From NCBI RefSeq assembly GCF_002803155.1, contig NZ_NNBP01000007.1, forward strand, positions 25,535 through 89,534: a stretch of DNA of 64,000 nucleotides, written 5' to 3'. Within the stretch, counting starts at the first letter, position 1. Every line of letters begins with the position of its first letter. Shown here one piece after another: positions 17,059-25,005 of this stretch. Origin of the DNA: Streptomyces sp. CB02959. Its GTDB lineage: Bacteria > Actinomycetota > Actinomycetes > Streptomycetales > Streptomycetaceae. The position numbers and the translations under genes are program-made. The notes under the pieces were generated by a model, which saw only the letters and a program-made list of their open reading frames with translations, did no database searches and was not told the origin of the DNA.

Positions 17059-17964
17059 TCAGCGCATATCGGCCGGGCGTTCCGTGCCGGCGAACGGGAA
17101 GCGGCGGCGGAAGTCGTCGGCGGCGTCCTCAAGTGTGCAGAAGGTGACGCCGTCGTGGGCGCCGACGTACTCGATGAAGCGCTCCAGCATCAGCAGGACC
17201 TGGGGGCGCCCACTGACGTCGGGGTGGAGGGTGACGGGGAGGACGGCGTAGTCGAGTTCGCGGTGCACCCAGTCGAACTGGTCGCGCCAGGTCTGCTCCA
17301 GCTCGCGCGGGCTGACGAAGCCGTGGCTGTTGTGGGCGTGCTTGTTGAACATCATCGGAGGGAGGTCGTCCACGTACCAGTTGCCGCAGAACTCCACCAG
17401 GTCGACCTCGCTGCCGTGGACGAGCGGCTTCATCCAGTCCTTGGCGTCCCGCGAGTAGTCGATCTTCGTCCAGCTGTCGCCGACCCGGGCGTAGAAGGGC
17501 GTGAAGTCCCGGTAGTTCTGACTGTGGTCGTAGGAGAAGCCGTACTTGTGCAGCAGCTCCGCGGTGTGGGGGGACATCTCCCACCACGGCGCCACGTAGC
17601 CGCGCGGGCGGCGGCCGGTGTACTCCTCGATCAGCTCGACGCACTTGGCCAGGACGTCCTCCTCCTGACGCGGCGTCATCGCGATGGGGTTCTCGTGCGA
17701 GTAGCCGTGCGCGCCGACCTCGTGGCCGGCCTCGACGATCATCCGGGTCTGCTGCGGGAACGTCTCTATCGAGTGGCCCGGGATGAACCAACTGGTGCGG
17801 ATCCCGTAGCGCTTGAAGAGGGTGAGCATGCGCGGGATGCCGACCTCGCCGGCGAAGACGCCGCGCTGGATGTCGTTCGGGGAGTCCGCACCGCCGTACG
17901 AGCCGAGCCAGCCGGCCACGGCGTCGACGTCGACGCCGAGGCAGATCTTGATGTCCTTGGTCAT
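17059..17964 (-). CDS. polysaccharide deacetylase-fold hydrolase, PuuE/PgdA-like
   Basis: This 301-residue NodB-fold enzyme has the metal-binding [12 protein letters not shown] (Asp-x-Asp) and the motif [14 protein letters not shown] (His-x3-His). It also has [20 protein letters not shown] and [20 protein letters not shown]. There is no signal peptide, so it acts in the cytoplasm. Cytoplasmic members of this size include allantoinase PuuE and the Helicobacter peptidoglycan-deacetylase-like protein, and many hydrolyse cyclic amides. The gene is last in an apparent minus-strand operon with the isomerase-like and MFS genes, which suggests C-N bond hydrolysis in a catabolic pathway. The ATG follows GAAAGGTCC. 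Confidence 0.88.
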   Translation of the reverse strand: MTKDIKICLGVDVDAVAGWLGSYGGADSPNDIQRGVFAGEVGIPRMLTLFKRYGIRTSWFIPGHSIETFPQQTRMIVEAGHEVGAHGYSHENPIAMTPRQEEDVLAKCVELIEEYTGRRPRGYVAPWWEMSPHTAELLHKYGFSYDHSQNYRDFTPFYARVGDSWTKIDYSRDAKDWMKPLVHGSEVDLVEFCGNWYVDDLPPMMFNKHAHNSHGFVSPRELEQTWRDQFDWVHRELDYAVLPVTLHPDVSGRPQVLLMLERFIEYVGAHDGVTFCTLEDAADDFRRRFPFAGTERPADMR

Positions 17965-18049
17965 GGGGTGGACCTTTCGGTAGCGCGATGAGCCCCCGCC
18001 GCCGAGCGGGGAGCGGGCGTTGACGAGCGAAGAGCAGATGGGAGGGAGG

Positions 18050-19198
18050 TCAGGAGGAGGTGTCCAGGGCGCTGTGGACCCGGGCGGTGGCCGCTGCGAG
18101 CGCGGTCCGGTCGCCGTCGGTCCACGCGCGCTCGTGGAGGCTGTGGACCGACAACCAGCCGGTCATGGCCTCTCCCCGGACGACCGGGCCGAGCAGCTGG
18201 GCATGCACGCCGTACCCGTCGACGAGTGCCTGCGGGGGGTGCGGGGCCGCCTGGAAGTGCGGCTGGACGAGCGGGGTCCGGTGCCGTTCCAACCACTCGA
18301 CGGTGTTGAGTCGCCGCTGGTCGAGCGAGGCGTCGCGACGGATGGGCCGTACGCCGGGGCGCAGCGCCTCGGCCGCGGTGAGGTCGACGTGCAGCCCGTG
18401 TTCCGGCACGTCGAGGCGCAGTGTGGTGCGGTCCGCACCGGTCGCGGCGAGCAGCTCGCGCACGGCCTCCTGCAGCCGGGCCCGCAGGCTGCCGGTGCGC
18501 AGCAGGGTGCCCCAACCGGGCAGGGCGGGCGCGGCACCGACCAGGTCCAGGGTCTTCCACAGCGTCGCGGTGACACTGTCGAGGACCGGGAGGTGGAGGG
18601 CTTCTTCGAGGCCCGCGGCGAGGTGGGCGCCGTGGACGTTGGTGCACACGACGGCCACCGCGTGGGTGTCCTGGGCGGCCGCCTTGATCTGCCGCGCGAC
18701 CCGCTCCGGTGGGACGCGGGCGAAGGATGCGTTGTCGTCGATGCCGAGCGGCTCGGCGACCAGGCATTCCACACCTTCGGCGGTGTAGGTGGCGGCGATG
18801 CGGTCGGCCACGTCCTTGGTGTAGGGCAGGGCCAGGCCGAGCCGGGTCACCCCGTACGCGGCGCACGCGTCGAGCAGCGCGAGCGTGGATGTCGTGGCGG
18901 GGATGCCGGTCTCGGCGGTGATGGCGGCGCACAGGGCCCGGTCGCGGTCGGGGCCGAGCCAGGATCCCGAAGTGCCGTTCCAGGCGATCACGTCGGCCTC
19001 GGCGTCGCGGAGCAGCCGCGCGGCGGCGAGCATCGGCTCGGCGTCGAACTGGGCGACGGAACCGTCGTCCAGGGCGATCCGGGTGACCGGGACCCTGGCG
19101 AAGTGGGCGCTCGCCAGTCCGCTGCCGTGCAGCAGTGCGGCGGTGACCGGTTCGAGGCAGGTGTTGGAGGACGGGGTGAGCATTCCGATGCGGTACAT
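18050..19198 (-). CDS. maleate isomerase/arylmalonate decarboxylase-like protein with GAF-like C-terminus
   Basis: Residues 1-235 form an Asp/Glu racemase-superfamily domain. It opens with [20 protein letters not shown], the signature of maleate isomerase, EutA and arylmalonate decarboxylase. The first catalytic-cysteine region is replaced by [10 protein letters not shown], resembling the Gly-Thr-Ser loop of arylmalonate decarboxylase. The second cysteine is kept in [14 protein letters not shown]. Residues 245-382 look like a GAF domain ([20 protein letters not shown], then [20 protein letters not shown]). A larger open frame runs upstream, but the ATG at 19198 begins at the conserved motif. 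The substrate is unknown; the cluster suggests a dicarboxylate or its amide. Confidence 0.8.
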   Translation of the reverse strand: MYRIGMLTPSSNTCLEPVTAALLHGSGLASAHFARVPVTRIALDDGSVAQFDAEPMLAAARLLRDAEADVIAWNGTSGSWLGPDRDRALCAAITAETGIPATTSTLALLDACAAYGVTRLGLALPYTKDVADRIAATYTAEGVECLVAEPLGIDDNASFARVPPERVARQIKAAAQDTHAVAVVCTNVHGAHLAAGLEEALHLPVLDSVTATLWKTLDLVGAAPALPGWGTLLRTGSLRARLQEAVRELLAATGADRTTLRLDVPEHGLHVDLTAAEALRPGVRPIRRDASLDQRRLNTVEWLERHRTPLVQPHFQAAPHPPQALVDGYGVHAQLLGPVVRGEAMTGWLSVHSLHERAWTDGDRTALAAATARVHSALDTSS

Positions 19199-19230
19199 GT
19201 CTGGGGTGTTCTCCGTGTCTCCGGCGCTTG

Positions 19231-19281
19231 TCTGTGTGTCGGTGTCGGTGTCGGTGTCTGTGTGTCGGTGTGCCGGTGTCT
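19231..19281. repeat. GGTGTC hexanucleotide-like simple repeat
   Basis: The gap between the MFS and isomerase genes is made of GGTGTC/TGTGTC units. It looks like replication slippage, with no hairpin of note. Confidence 0.6.
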
Positions 19282-19350
19282 GCGCGGCGGGGTTTCCGTG
19301 CCGGTGTGCCGGTGGCTCGGAGTCGGTGGCTCGGAGTCCGGGTCTCGGTG

Positions 19351-20670
19351 TCAGACGGCGAGTCGCCTGCTGTAGTCGATGAGCAGGGAGGCGGCCGTGA
19401 ACAGCACTCCGGCGCCGACGAAGTAGAGCAGCGCCCAGGTGTAGGAGCCGGTGCCGCCGACGATGAAGCCGACCACGATGGGTGTGACGATCCCGGCGAT
19501 GTTCCCGGCGAGGTTCATCGCGCCGCCGACCACACCGGCGTTGGCCCGTCCGGCGAGGATCGAGGGCAGCGACCAGTAGAGGCCGGCCCAGCGCAGGAAG
19601 AACAGCACCACGGAGAGCAGTGCGACCGCGGTCATCGCGTCCGGGACCAGGACGACGCCGAGGATCCCGGCGACGACGGCGCATCCGGCGATGCCCATCA
19701 GGGTGCGCATCACGGTGTTGACCCGTCCGCCGCGTGCCTGCCAGCGGTCCGAGAGCCAGCCACCGCAGAGTTCTCCGACGAACCCCGCCCCGAAGATCAC
19801 CAGCGTGGACCAGCCAATGGTCTGGATCTTGAAGCCCTTGCTCTCCGAGAGGTACAGCGGGCCCCAGGTGAGCAGTCCGTAGAAGACGCCGTTGAAGCCC
19901 ATCCAGCCCAGGCACATGGCCCAGAACGAGCGATGGCGCAGGTACGGCAGCAGTCCGGTGCGCCGGTCGGTGGGGGCGGTGGTGTCCTCCTCGGCGTGCG
20001 CCTGCTCGACGTACTCGGCCTCGGCGCGGTTGACGCGGGGGTGGTCGGCGGGGCGGTTGCGGATGAAGTGGGCGGCGTACAGGCCGACCGCGACGGTGGC
20101 GGCGCCCACGACGAGGAAGCTGATCCGCCAACTCCCGGTCCAGGCAATCAGCGTGGAGATCGTGATGCCGCCGATGGCGGCGCCGAGCGGGGCGCCGCCG
20201 TCGAGCAGTACCGCGCCCCGGCCGCGCTCCCGGGCAGGCAGCCACTGCGCGTTGAGCTTGCCGCCGGCCGGCATCACCGGTGACTCGGCCGCGCCCAACA
20301 GCAGCCGGAAGCCGAGCAGCGAGCCCATACCGGTGGCGGCCGCCGTCAGTGCCTGGGCCGCTCCCCAGCCGACGCACGAGGCGGAGACCATGACGCGTGG
20401 GCCGAAGCGGTCGATCAGCCAGCCACCGGGGATCTGCATCAGCGCGTACGTCCAGAAGAACGCACTGAGGACCAGGCCGGTCGTCTCCTTGGACAGCCCG
20501 AGGTCCTTGGTGATCAGGGGGAGCGCGACCGAGACCGAGCCGCGGTCGATGTAGTTGAGGGCCACGATGCCGAGGAGGAGCAGGAACATCGCCCAGCGGG
20601 TCCGTGTGGGGCGGGAGTCATCGTGTCCGGTGCTTCTGGTGGCGGCCTTTCGCGCCGTGAACATACTCAT
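19351..20670 (-). CDS. MFS transporter, anion:cation symporter type
   Basis: This protein of about 439 residues has 12 membrane segments. LNYIDRGSVSVALPLITKDL and GGWLIDRFGPRVMV are the helix 1 and helix 2-3 signatures of the ACS family (hexuronate, glucarate, 4-hydroxyphenylacetate, nicotinate importers). GFRLLLGAAESPVMPAGGKL is the helix 4-5 motif. It most likely imports an organic acid used by the neighbouring enzymes. ATG at 20670 with GAGGGC upstream was chosen. The promoter faces two palindromic operators shared with the GntR regulator. Confidence 0.9.
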   Translation of the reverse strand: MSMFTARKAATRSTGHDDSRPTRTRWAMFLLLLGIVALNYIDRGSVSVALPLITKDLGLSKETTGLVLSAFFWTYALMQIPGGWLIDRFGPRVMVSASCVGWGAAQALTAAATGMGSLLGFRLLLGAAESPVMPAGGKLNAQWLPARERGRGAVLLDGGAPLGAAIGGITISTLIAWTGSWRISFLVVGAATVAVGLYAAHFIRNRPADHPRVNRAEAEYVEQAHAEEDTTAPTDRRTGLLPYLRHRSFWAMCLGWMGFNGVFYGLLTWGPLYLSESKGFKIQTIGWSTLVIFGAGFVGELCGGWLSDRWQARGGRVNTVMRTLMGIAGCAVVAGILGVVLVPDAMTAVALLSVVLFFLRWAGLYWSLPSILAGRANAGVVGGAMNLAGNIAGIVTPIVVGFIVGGTGSYTWALLYFVGAGVLFTAASLLIDYSRRLAV

Positions 20671-20734
20671 GCCAAGCCCTCGATTCGCCTGGTCAGAAGG
20701 GTGAGCAGCACACACGGAGGCAACGGCTCCGCGT

Positions 20735-20790
20735 TTTGGTATACCAAAGAATGCGGACGCCTCAGGGGCGCGTCAAGGGTTTGGTATACC
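20735..20790. promoter_or_regulatory. two GntR/FadR-type operators
   Basis: TTTGGTATACCAAA (20735-20748) is a perfect palindrome. GTTTGGTATACC repeats it imperfectly at 20779-20790. FadR/VanR-type GntR proteins bind TGGT-N2-ACCA-like dyads. The sites lie between the divergent MFS and GntR genes. Confidence 0.7.
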
Positions 20791-20834
20791 GTGATGCTTC
20801 CGCAACATGGCGGCACCGCAGACCTGGAGGGAAT

Positions 20835-21536
20835 GTGGACCGGACCGAATCGGGGGCGCAGAGGACGGACGCCGTGCCCACCAGCCCGATGTGGTTGCGC
20901 GATCAGGTCCTGGAAGGGCTACGCGACGGGATCGCCACCGGGCGGTTCAAGCCGGGCGACCGGTTGGTGGAACGGGATCTGGCCGACGGCTTCGGGGTCT
21001 CCCGCGTGCCGGTCCGCGAGGCGATCCGCATTCTGCTCAACGAGGGCGTACTGGAGGCCCTTTCGCCACGCCGCATCGTCGTCAAGGAGATGTCCCGACG
21101 CGACGTGGAGAACCTCTTCGACATGCGCGAGGCCCTGGAGGTGCTCGCCACCCGGCGCGCGGCCGAACGCGCCTCACCGGCAGGGCTCGACCAACTCGCC
21201 CGGCTGCTGGAGTCGGCCCACAGGGCCACCTCGACCGGCCGGGCCGACCGCATCAACCGGGCCAACCTCGCCTACCACCACCAGATCGTGGAACTCGCGG
21301 GCAACGAACTGCTCGCCGCCACGCTGGAGTCCCTTGAGGGGCGCCTGCGTTGGCTCTTCCAGCAGATCGACGACCCGGGCGCCCTGTACGAGGAGCACCG
21401 TGCCCTCACCGAGGCGATCGCGTCCCGGGACGTCGAGGCGGCGGCCGACGCGTCGCTGCGCCACGTCCGCCACTATCGCGCGGTGGCCCTGCGCCTGCTG
21501 TTCGGCGAGGGTGAGGGCGAGAGCGGGGACGGCTGA
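20835..21536 (+). CDS. GntR-family transcriptional regulator, FadR/FCD subfamily
   Basis: This protein of about 233 residues has an N-terminal winged helix (VLEGLRDGIATGRFKPGDRL, then SRVPVREAIRILLNEGVLEA). An FCD ligand-binding domain follows (LFDMREALEVLATRRAAERA, then NRANLAYHHQIVELAGNELL with metal-binding Asp/His positions). FCD regulators usually sense organic acids. GTG at 20835 has GGAGGG close upstream; a GTG at 20874 is an alternative. It probably represses the divergent MFS/isomerase/hydrolase operon and perhaps the downstream molybdenum hydroxylase. Confidence 0.9.
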   Translation: MDRTESGAQRTDAVPTSPMWLRDQVLEGLRDGIATGRFKPGDRLVERDLADGFGVSRVPVREAIRILLNEGVLEALSPRRIVVKEMSRRDVENLFDMREALEVLATRRAAERASPAGLDQLARLLESAHRATSTGRADRINRANLAYHHQIVELAGNELLAATLESLEGRLRWLFQQIDDPGALYEEHRALTEAIASRDVEAAADASLRHVRHYRAVALRLLFGEGEGESGDG

Positions 21537-21548
21537 CAGCCGGTTCTG

Positions 21549-21725
21549 TCAGCTGCGCGGGCCCCAGTGCCCGCGGTGGGCGACTTCGGCCTCGGCGCGC
21601 CGGCGTTCGGCGACCCGGGCACTCTGCGAGGGGAGGTCCGCGGCGCGGTCCTCCCCTCCCTTGTCGGGCTCGGCGTAGCGTTCCAGATCGGCCTGCGGCC
21701 CCGCGGTTTTGTCGTGCGCATGCCT
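21549..21725 (-). pseudogene. possible frameshifted small gene
   Basis: On the minus strand a stretch with coding-like codon use gives ADLERYAEPDKGGEDRAADL and ends in RRRAEAEVAHRGHWGPRS before a stop at 21549. That frame has no start codon. An ATG at 21721 (MRTTKPRGR) is in another frame, so one indel in the G run near 21700 would join them. I do not recognise the family. It may be chance. Confidence 0.3.
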
Positions 21726-21772
21726 TCGCTACCATCCGGTAGGCCGGTCAATGATGCTCCGCGAGAGGACAG

Positions 21773-24154
21773 ATGATGGACGTTCACGATCGTCTGGCAC
21801 AGGAGCACGCCGAGGTCGCTGCCCCAGGCACCCAGGACCCCTCGGACGAGCAGGGCGCCCAGGCCGGCGTCGGCCGCCGGAGGTTTCTCGGCTACATCCT
21901 GGCGGCGCCGACCCTGGCGGTCGCCGCGCAACTGGGCGAAGCGGCGGTCGGCCCCACTCCGGCGCACGCCGCGGCCGGCTCGCTCCCCGAACTGACCGAG
22001 CTGTTCGACCTCAACGACATGCTCACCGCCGCGGCGCTGCCGACGGCCGCGCTCATCACCATCCACGTGAACGCCGACGGCACGGCCTCGTTCGCACTGC
22101 CGCGCGCCGAGGTGGGCCAGGGCATCACCACCTCCACCGCGATGCTGATCGCGGAGGAACTGGACCTGCCGCTGGAGAAGGTCCGCGTCACCCTCGCGGA
22201 CGCCCGCCCGGAGCTGCTCTTCAACCAGCTCACCGGCGGTTCCAACACCACCATCTCCACCTACACGCCGATCCGCGTCGCCGCCGCGATCGCCAGGAAG
22301 CGCCTCCTGGAGGCCGCGGCAGAACTTCTCGGCGCCGAGATAACCACGCTGACCAGCAAGGCCGGTGTGATCACCGCCCCGAACGGCCGCACCGCGACCT
22401 ACGGTTCGCTCGCGGAGAAGGCCGCGAGCCGGACGACGGTACGGGTGGCCGCCGACCTCAAACCGCGCTCCGACTTCACGGTCATCGGCACCGCGCGCAA
22501 CCGCGTCGACGCCCTGGCGAGCGTGACGGGCCGCAAGCAGTTCGCGATGGACCTGCATGTGCCGGGCGCCTCGCCGGCCATGGTGTGCCGGCCGCCCACG
22601 ATCAACGGCACGGTGCGGTCCGTGGAGAACCTCGCGGCGGTACGGGCGATGCCGGGCGTCACCGACGTCGCGACCATCTCGACCGGCGTGGCGGTACGCG
22701 CCCGGACCTTCGGGCAGTGCATCGACGCGGTGCGCGCGCTCAAGGTGGACTGGGGCCCGGGGACGGCGGAGCGGGCGTCCGACGACACCGTCCTGCGGGA
22801 GTTGAAGGCGGCCGAAATCCCCCTGGTCGTACCGAAGTTGGGCCCGCTGGCCAAGACCGTCGAAGGCTCCTTCACCTTCCACTTCGCCAGCAACAGTGCG
22901 CTGGAGCCCAACTGCGCGGTGGCCGACGTGCGGCCGGGCCGGGCCGAGATCTGGGCGGCGCTGAAGTCACCGATCGTCGCCCAGGAGGCCATCGCGGCGA
23001 AGCTGGGCCTGCTGCCGGGTGCGGTCACGGTGCATGTCACCGAAGGCGGCGGCTCGTTCGGCCGCAAGCTCTTCTCCGATGCCGCACTCGAAGCCGCCGA
23101 GATCTCCAAGGCGATGGGCAAGCCGGTCAAGCTCATGTGGCACCGCACCGATGAGTTCCGGCAGGGGCGTACGCATCCGATGGCCACCTCGCGCGTACGG
23201 GCGACGTACGCCCTGGGCAAGGTGCTCACCTACGAACAGCGGCACACCTCCGTGTCCACCGACTTCGGCCACGGCCTGGGAGAGATCATCACCGCGTCGG
23301 CCGCCAAGCTGCCGGTCGGCGACCTCACCTTCTCCGAGACCATGTTCACGCTCACCCAGCAGTCGCCCTACGACCTCGGCCTTACCACCCAGCTCCTCAA
23401 CGAGGTCGACAAGGGCTTCAACACCGGCAGCATGCGGAACATCTACTCGCCCAACGTCCGCTGTGCGCAGGAACTCATCATCGACCGGCTCGCGGACGAG
23501 ATGGGCAAGGACCGCCTCCACTTCCGCCGGCAGCTCGTCAAGGGCGACCGGGCCAGGGCCGTACTGGACAAGGTCGCGGAACTCGGTGACTGGGGACGGC
23601 AGTTGCCGGCCGGTGTGGCGCAGGGCATCGCCGTACACCCCGAATACCACGGGGTCGTCGCCGTACTCGCCGAGATCGACTGCCGCCCGGAGACCACGGG
23701 ACGGCACATCCCCGACGCCTACACCGGGCCACGCGTCACCAAGGTCGTCTGCGCCGTCGACGTCGGCCTGGCCGTCAATCCGAAGGGCCTCCAGGCCCAG
23801 ATGATGGGCGGCATCATGGACGGCATCGCCATCACGCTCACCTCGGGTCTGCACCTCAAGGACGGGAAGTTCCTGGAGGGCAGCTGGGACAACTACTTCT
23901 ACACCCGCCAGTGGAACGCCCCGCCCGAGCTGGAGATCGTGGTCATGCCGCCGACCAGCGGTGAGCCCGGCGGCGCGGGGGAGTTGGCGGTCGGCGCCGC
24001 CGCGGCCGCGGTCGCCTGCGCGTACGGCGCGGCCACCGGCACCATGCCGACGACGTTCCCCCTCAACCACTCCGGCCCGCTCGGCTTCGAGCCGCTGCCG
24101 GCCGTCCCCCCGATCCCGCAATCGCCGACCGACGGCCTGGACCGCGCCTACTAG
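21773..24154 (+). CDS. molybdopterin-binding subunit of a xanthine dehydrogenase-family oxidoreductase, Tat-exported
   Basis: This 793-residue protein has a Tat signal (GRRRFLGYILAAPTLAVAA, then AHA) at residues 35-70. The molybdenum-cofactor domains follow: PRAEVGQGITTSTAMLIAEE, the tandem LTGGSNTTISTYTPIRVAAA, and VTEGGGSFGRKLFSDAALEA. Near the C-terminus are GSMRNIYSPNVRCAQELIID and SGEPGGAGELAVGAAAAAVA, with the active-site Glu region GEPGG.GE. The layout matches isoquinoline 1-oxidoreductase IorB and aldehyde or nicotinate hydroxylase large subunits that lack a FAD subunit. It probably hydroxylates a heterocycle or aldehyde outside the membrane, passing electrons to a cytochrome. Confidence 0.92.
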   Translation: MMDVHDRLAQEHAEVAAPGTQDPSDEQGAQAGVGRRRFLGYILAAPTLAVAAQLGEAAVGPTPAHAAAGSLPELTELFDLNDMLTAAALPTAALITIHVNADGTASFALPRAEVGQGITTSTAMLIAEELDLPLEKVRVTLADARPELLFNQLTGGSNTTISTYTPIRVAAAIARKRLLEAAAELLGAEITTLTSKAGVITAPNGRTATYGSLAEKAASRTTVRVAADLKPRSDFTVIGTARNRVDALASVTGRKQFAMDLHVPGASPAMVCRPPTINGTVRSVENLAAVRAMPGVTDVATISTGVAVRARTFGQCIDAVRALKVDWGPGTAERASDDTVLRELKAAEIPLVVPKLGPLAKTVEGSFTFHFASNSALEPNCAVADVRPGRAEIWAALKSPIVAQEAIAAKLGLLPGAVTVHVTEGGGSFGRKLFSDAALEAAEISKAMGKPVKLMWHRTDEFRQGRTHPMATSRVRATYALGKVLTYEQRHTSVSTDFGHGLGEIITASAAKLPVGDLTFSETMFTLTQQSPYDLGLTTQLLNEVDKGFNTGSMRNIYSPNVRCAQELIIDRLADEMGKDRLHFRRQLVKGDRARAVLDKVAELGDWGRQLPAGVAQGIAVHPEYHGVVAVLAEIDCRPETTGRHIPDAYTGPRVTKVVCAVDVGLAVNPKGLQAQMMGGIMDGIAITLTSGLHLKDGKFLEGSWDNYFYTRQWNAPPELEIVVMPPTSGEPGGAGELAVGAAAAAVACAYGAATGTMPTTFPLNHSGPLGFEPLPAVPPIPQSPTDGLDRAY

Positions 24155-24199
24155 AAGCGGCCCGTTGGAAGTGGCCCACCAGGAGCGCAAGGAGCAACC

Positions 24200-24676
24200 G
24201 TGCCCGAACACACCTTCATCCTCAACGGCAAGCCCGTCACGGCGGACGTCGAGGACGATGTGCGGCTGCTGTGGGTGCTGCGCGACGTCCTGGGCGTCAC
24301 CGGGCCGAAGTACGGCTGCGGCCTGGGCGTCTGCCAGGCATGCACCAGCCACATCAACGGCAAGGCGTTCAACCCCTGTTCCGTACCGGTGAAGAACGTC
24401 CGACCGGACGACGAGATCACCACCATCGAGGGACTGCCCGCCACCGTCGGCAAGGACCTCCACCCCATGCAGGAAGCCTGGCTGGAGTACGACGTCGCGC
24501 AGTGCGGATACTGCCAGCCCGGCCAGATCATGGCCGCGGTCGCCAAGGTCAAGCAGGCCCGTGCCGCCGGCCACGAGATCACCGAGGCCGACCTGGACGA
24601 GATCCGCAACGTCTGCCGCTGCGGCACCTACCACCGCATCCGCGAGGCCATCGCGGAGGGGGCGAAGCACTTCTAG
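24200..24676 (+). CDS. (2Fe-2S)-binding subunit of the molybdenum hydroxylase
   Basis: This is a 158-residue protein. The plant-type [2Fe-2S] cluster ligands are in GPKYGCGLGVCQACTSHING and the following NPC. The second cluster is in QCGYCQPGQIM and NVCRCGTYHRI. It is the IorA-like electron-transfer subunit of the upstream enzyme. The genes are 45 bases apart with GGAGCGCAAGGAGCAACC before the ATG. It has no signal peptide, so it should be carried through the Tat system with the large subunit. A strong terminator follows at 24747. Confidence 0.93.
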   Translation: MPEHTFILNGKPVTADVEDDVRLLWVLRDVLGVTGPKYGCGLGVCQACTSHINGKAFNPCSVPVKNVRPDDEITTIEGLPATVGKDLHPMQEAWLEYDVAQCGYCQPGQIMAAVAKVKQARAAGHEITEADLDEIRNVCRCGTYHRIREAIAEGAKHF

Positions 24677-24746
24677 GGCGCCCCTCGCTTCGCTGCCGCT
24701 CCGGGCAGGGGCCGCGGGGCGGGCCCGGAAAAGGCCCTCAAACACA

Positions 24747-24776
24747 GTGAAGGCCCGGTGGAAACCGGGCCTTCAC
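24747..24776. terminator. strong bidirectional terminator
   Basis: Perfect 13-base arms GTGAAGGCCCGGT and ACCGGGCCTTCAC flank a GGAA loop, followed by TTTC. It separates the hydroxylase operon from the convergent tRNA gene. Confidence 0.85.
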
Positions 24777-24783
24777 TTTCGAG

Positions 24784-24857
24784 TAGCGGGGACAGGATTT
24801 GAACCTGCGACCTCTGGGTTATGAGCCCAGCGAGCTACCGAGCTGCTCCACCCCGCG
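24784..24857 (-). tRNA. initiator tRNA-Met (CAT)
   Basis: The 74-base cloverleaf is complete, without an encoded CCA. The acceptor is CGCGGGG/CCCCGCT, the D arm GAGC/GCTC, the anticodon loop CTCATAA, and the T loop TTCAAAT. The first acceptor pair is mismatched (C1:U72), and the anticodon stem holds three consecutive G:C pairs (GGG/CCC). Both are hallmarks of the formyl-Met initiator. Confidence 0.95.
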
Positions 24858-25005
24858 TCGGCACGCTGAACTCTACGGCATCGATCCGGCAATGCCGAAT
24901 CGACGGTCGCCCGGCGCCGGCACCGCTTCGTGACGGTGCACCCTGTTGCTCACTCCTGGTGTGCGGGATGATGCGGAACGCAATCAACAGAGGGTGGGGT
25001 GCGCG

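Noticed and set aside
19231..19281. CRISPR-like repeat
   Set aside because: The units are 6 bases without spacers. No cas genes are in the window.
18050..20377. A 775-codon frame extending the isomerase-like gene upstream
   Set aside because: The upstream 390 codons overlap the MFS gene in another frame and read as Arg-rich noise. The start at 19198 begins with the conserved [12 protein letters not shown] motif.
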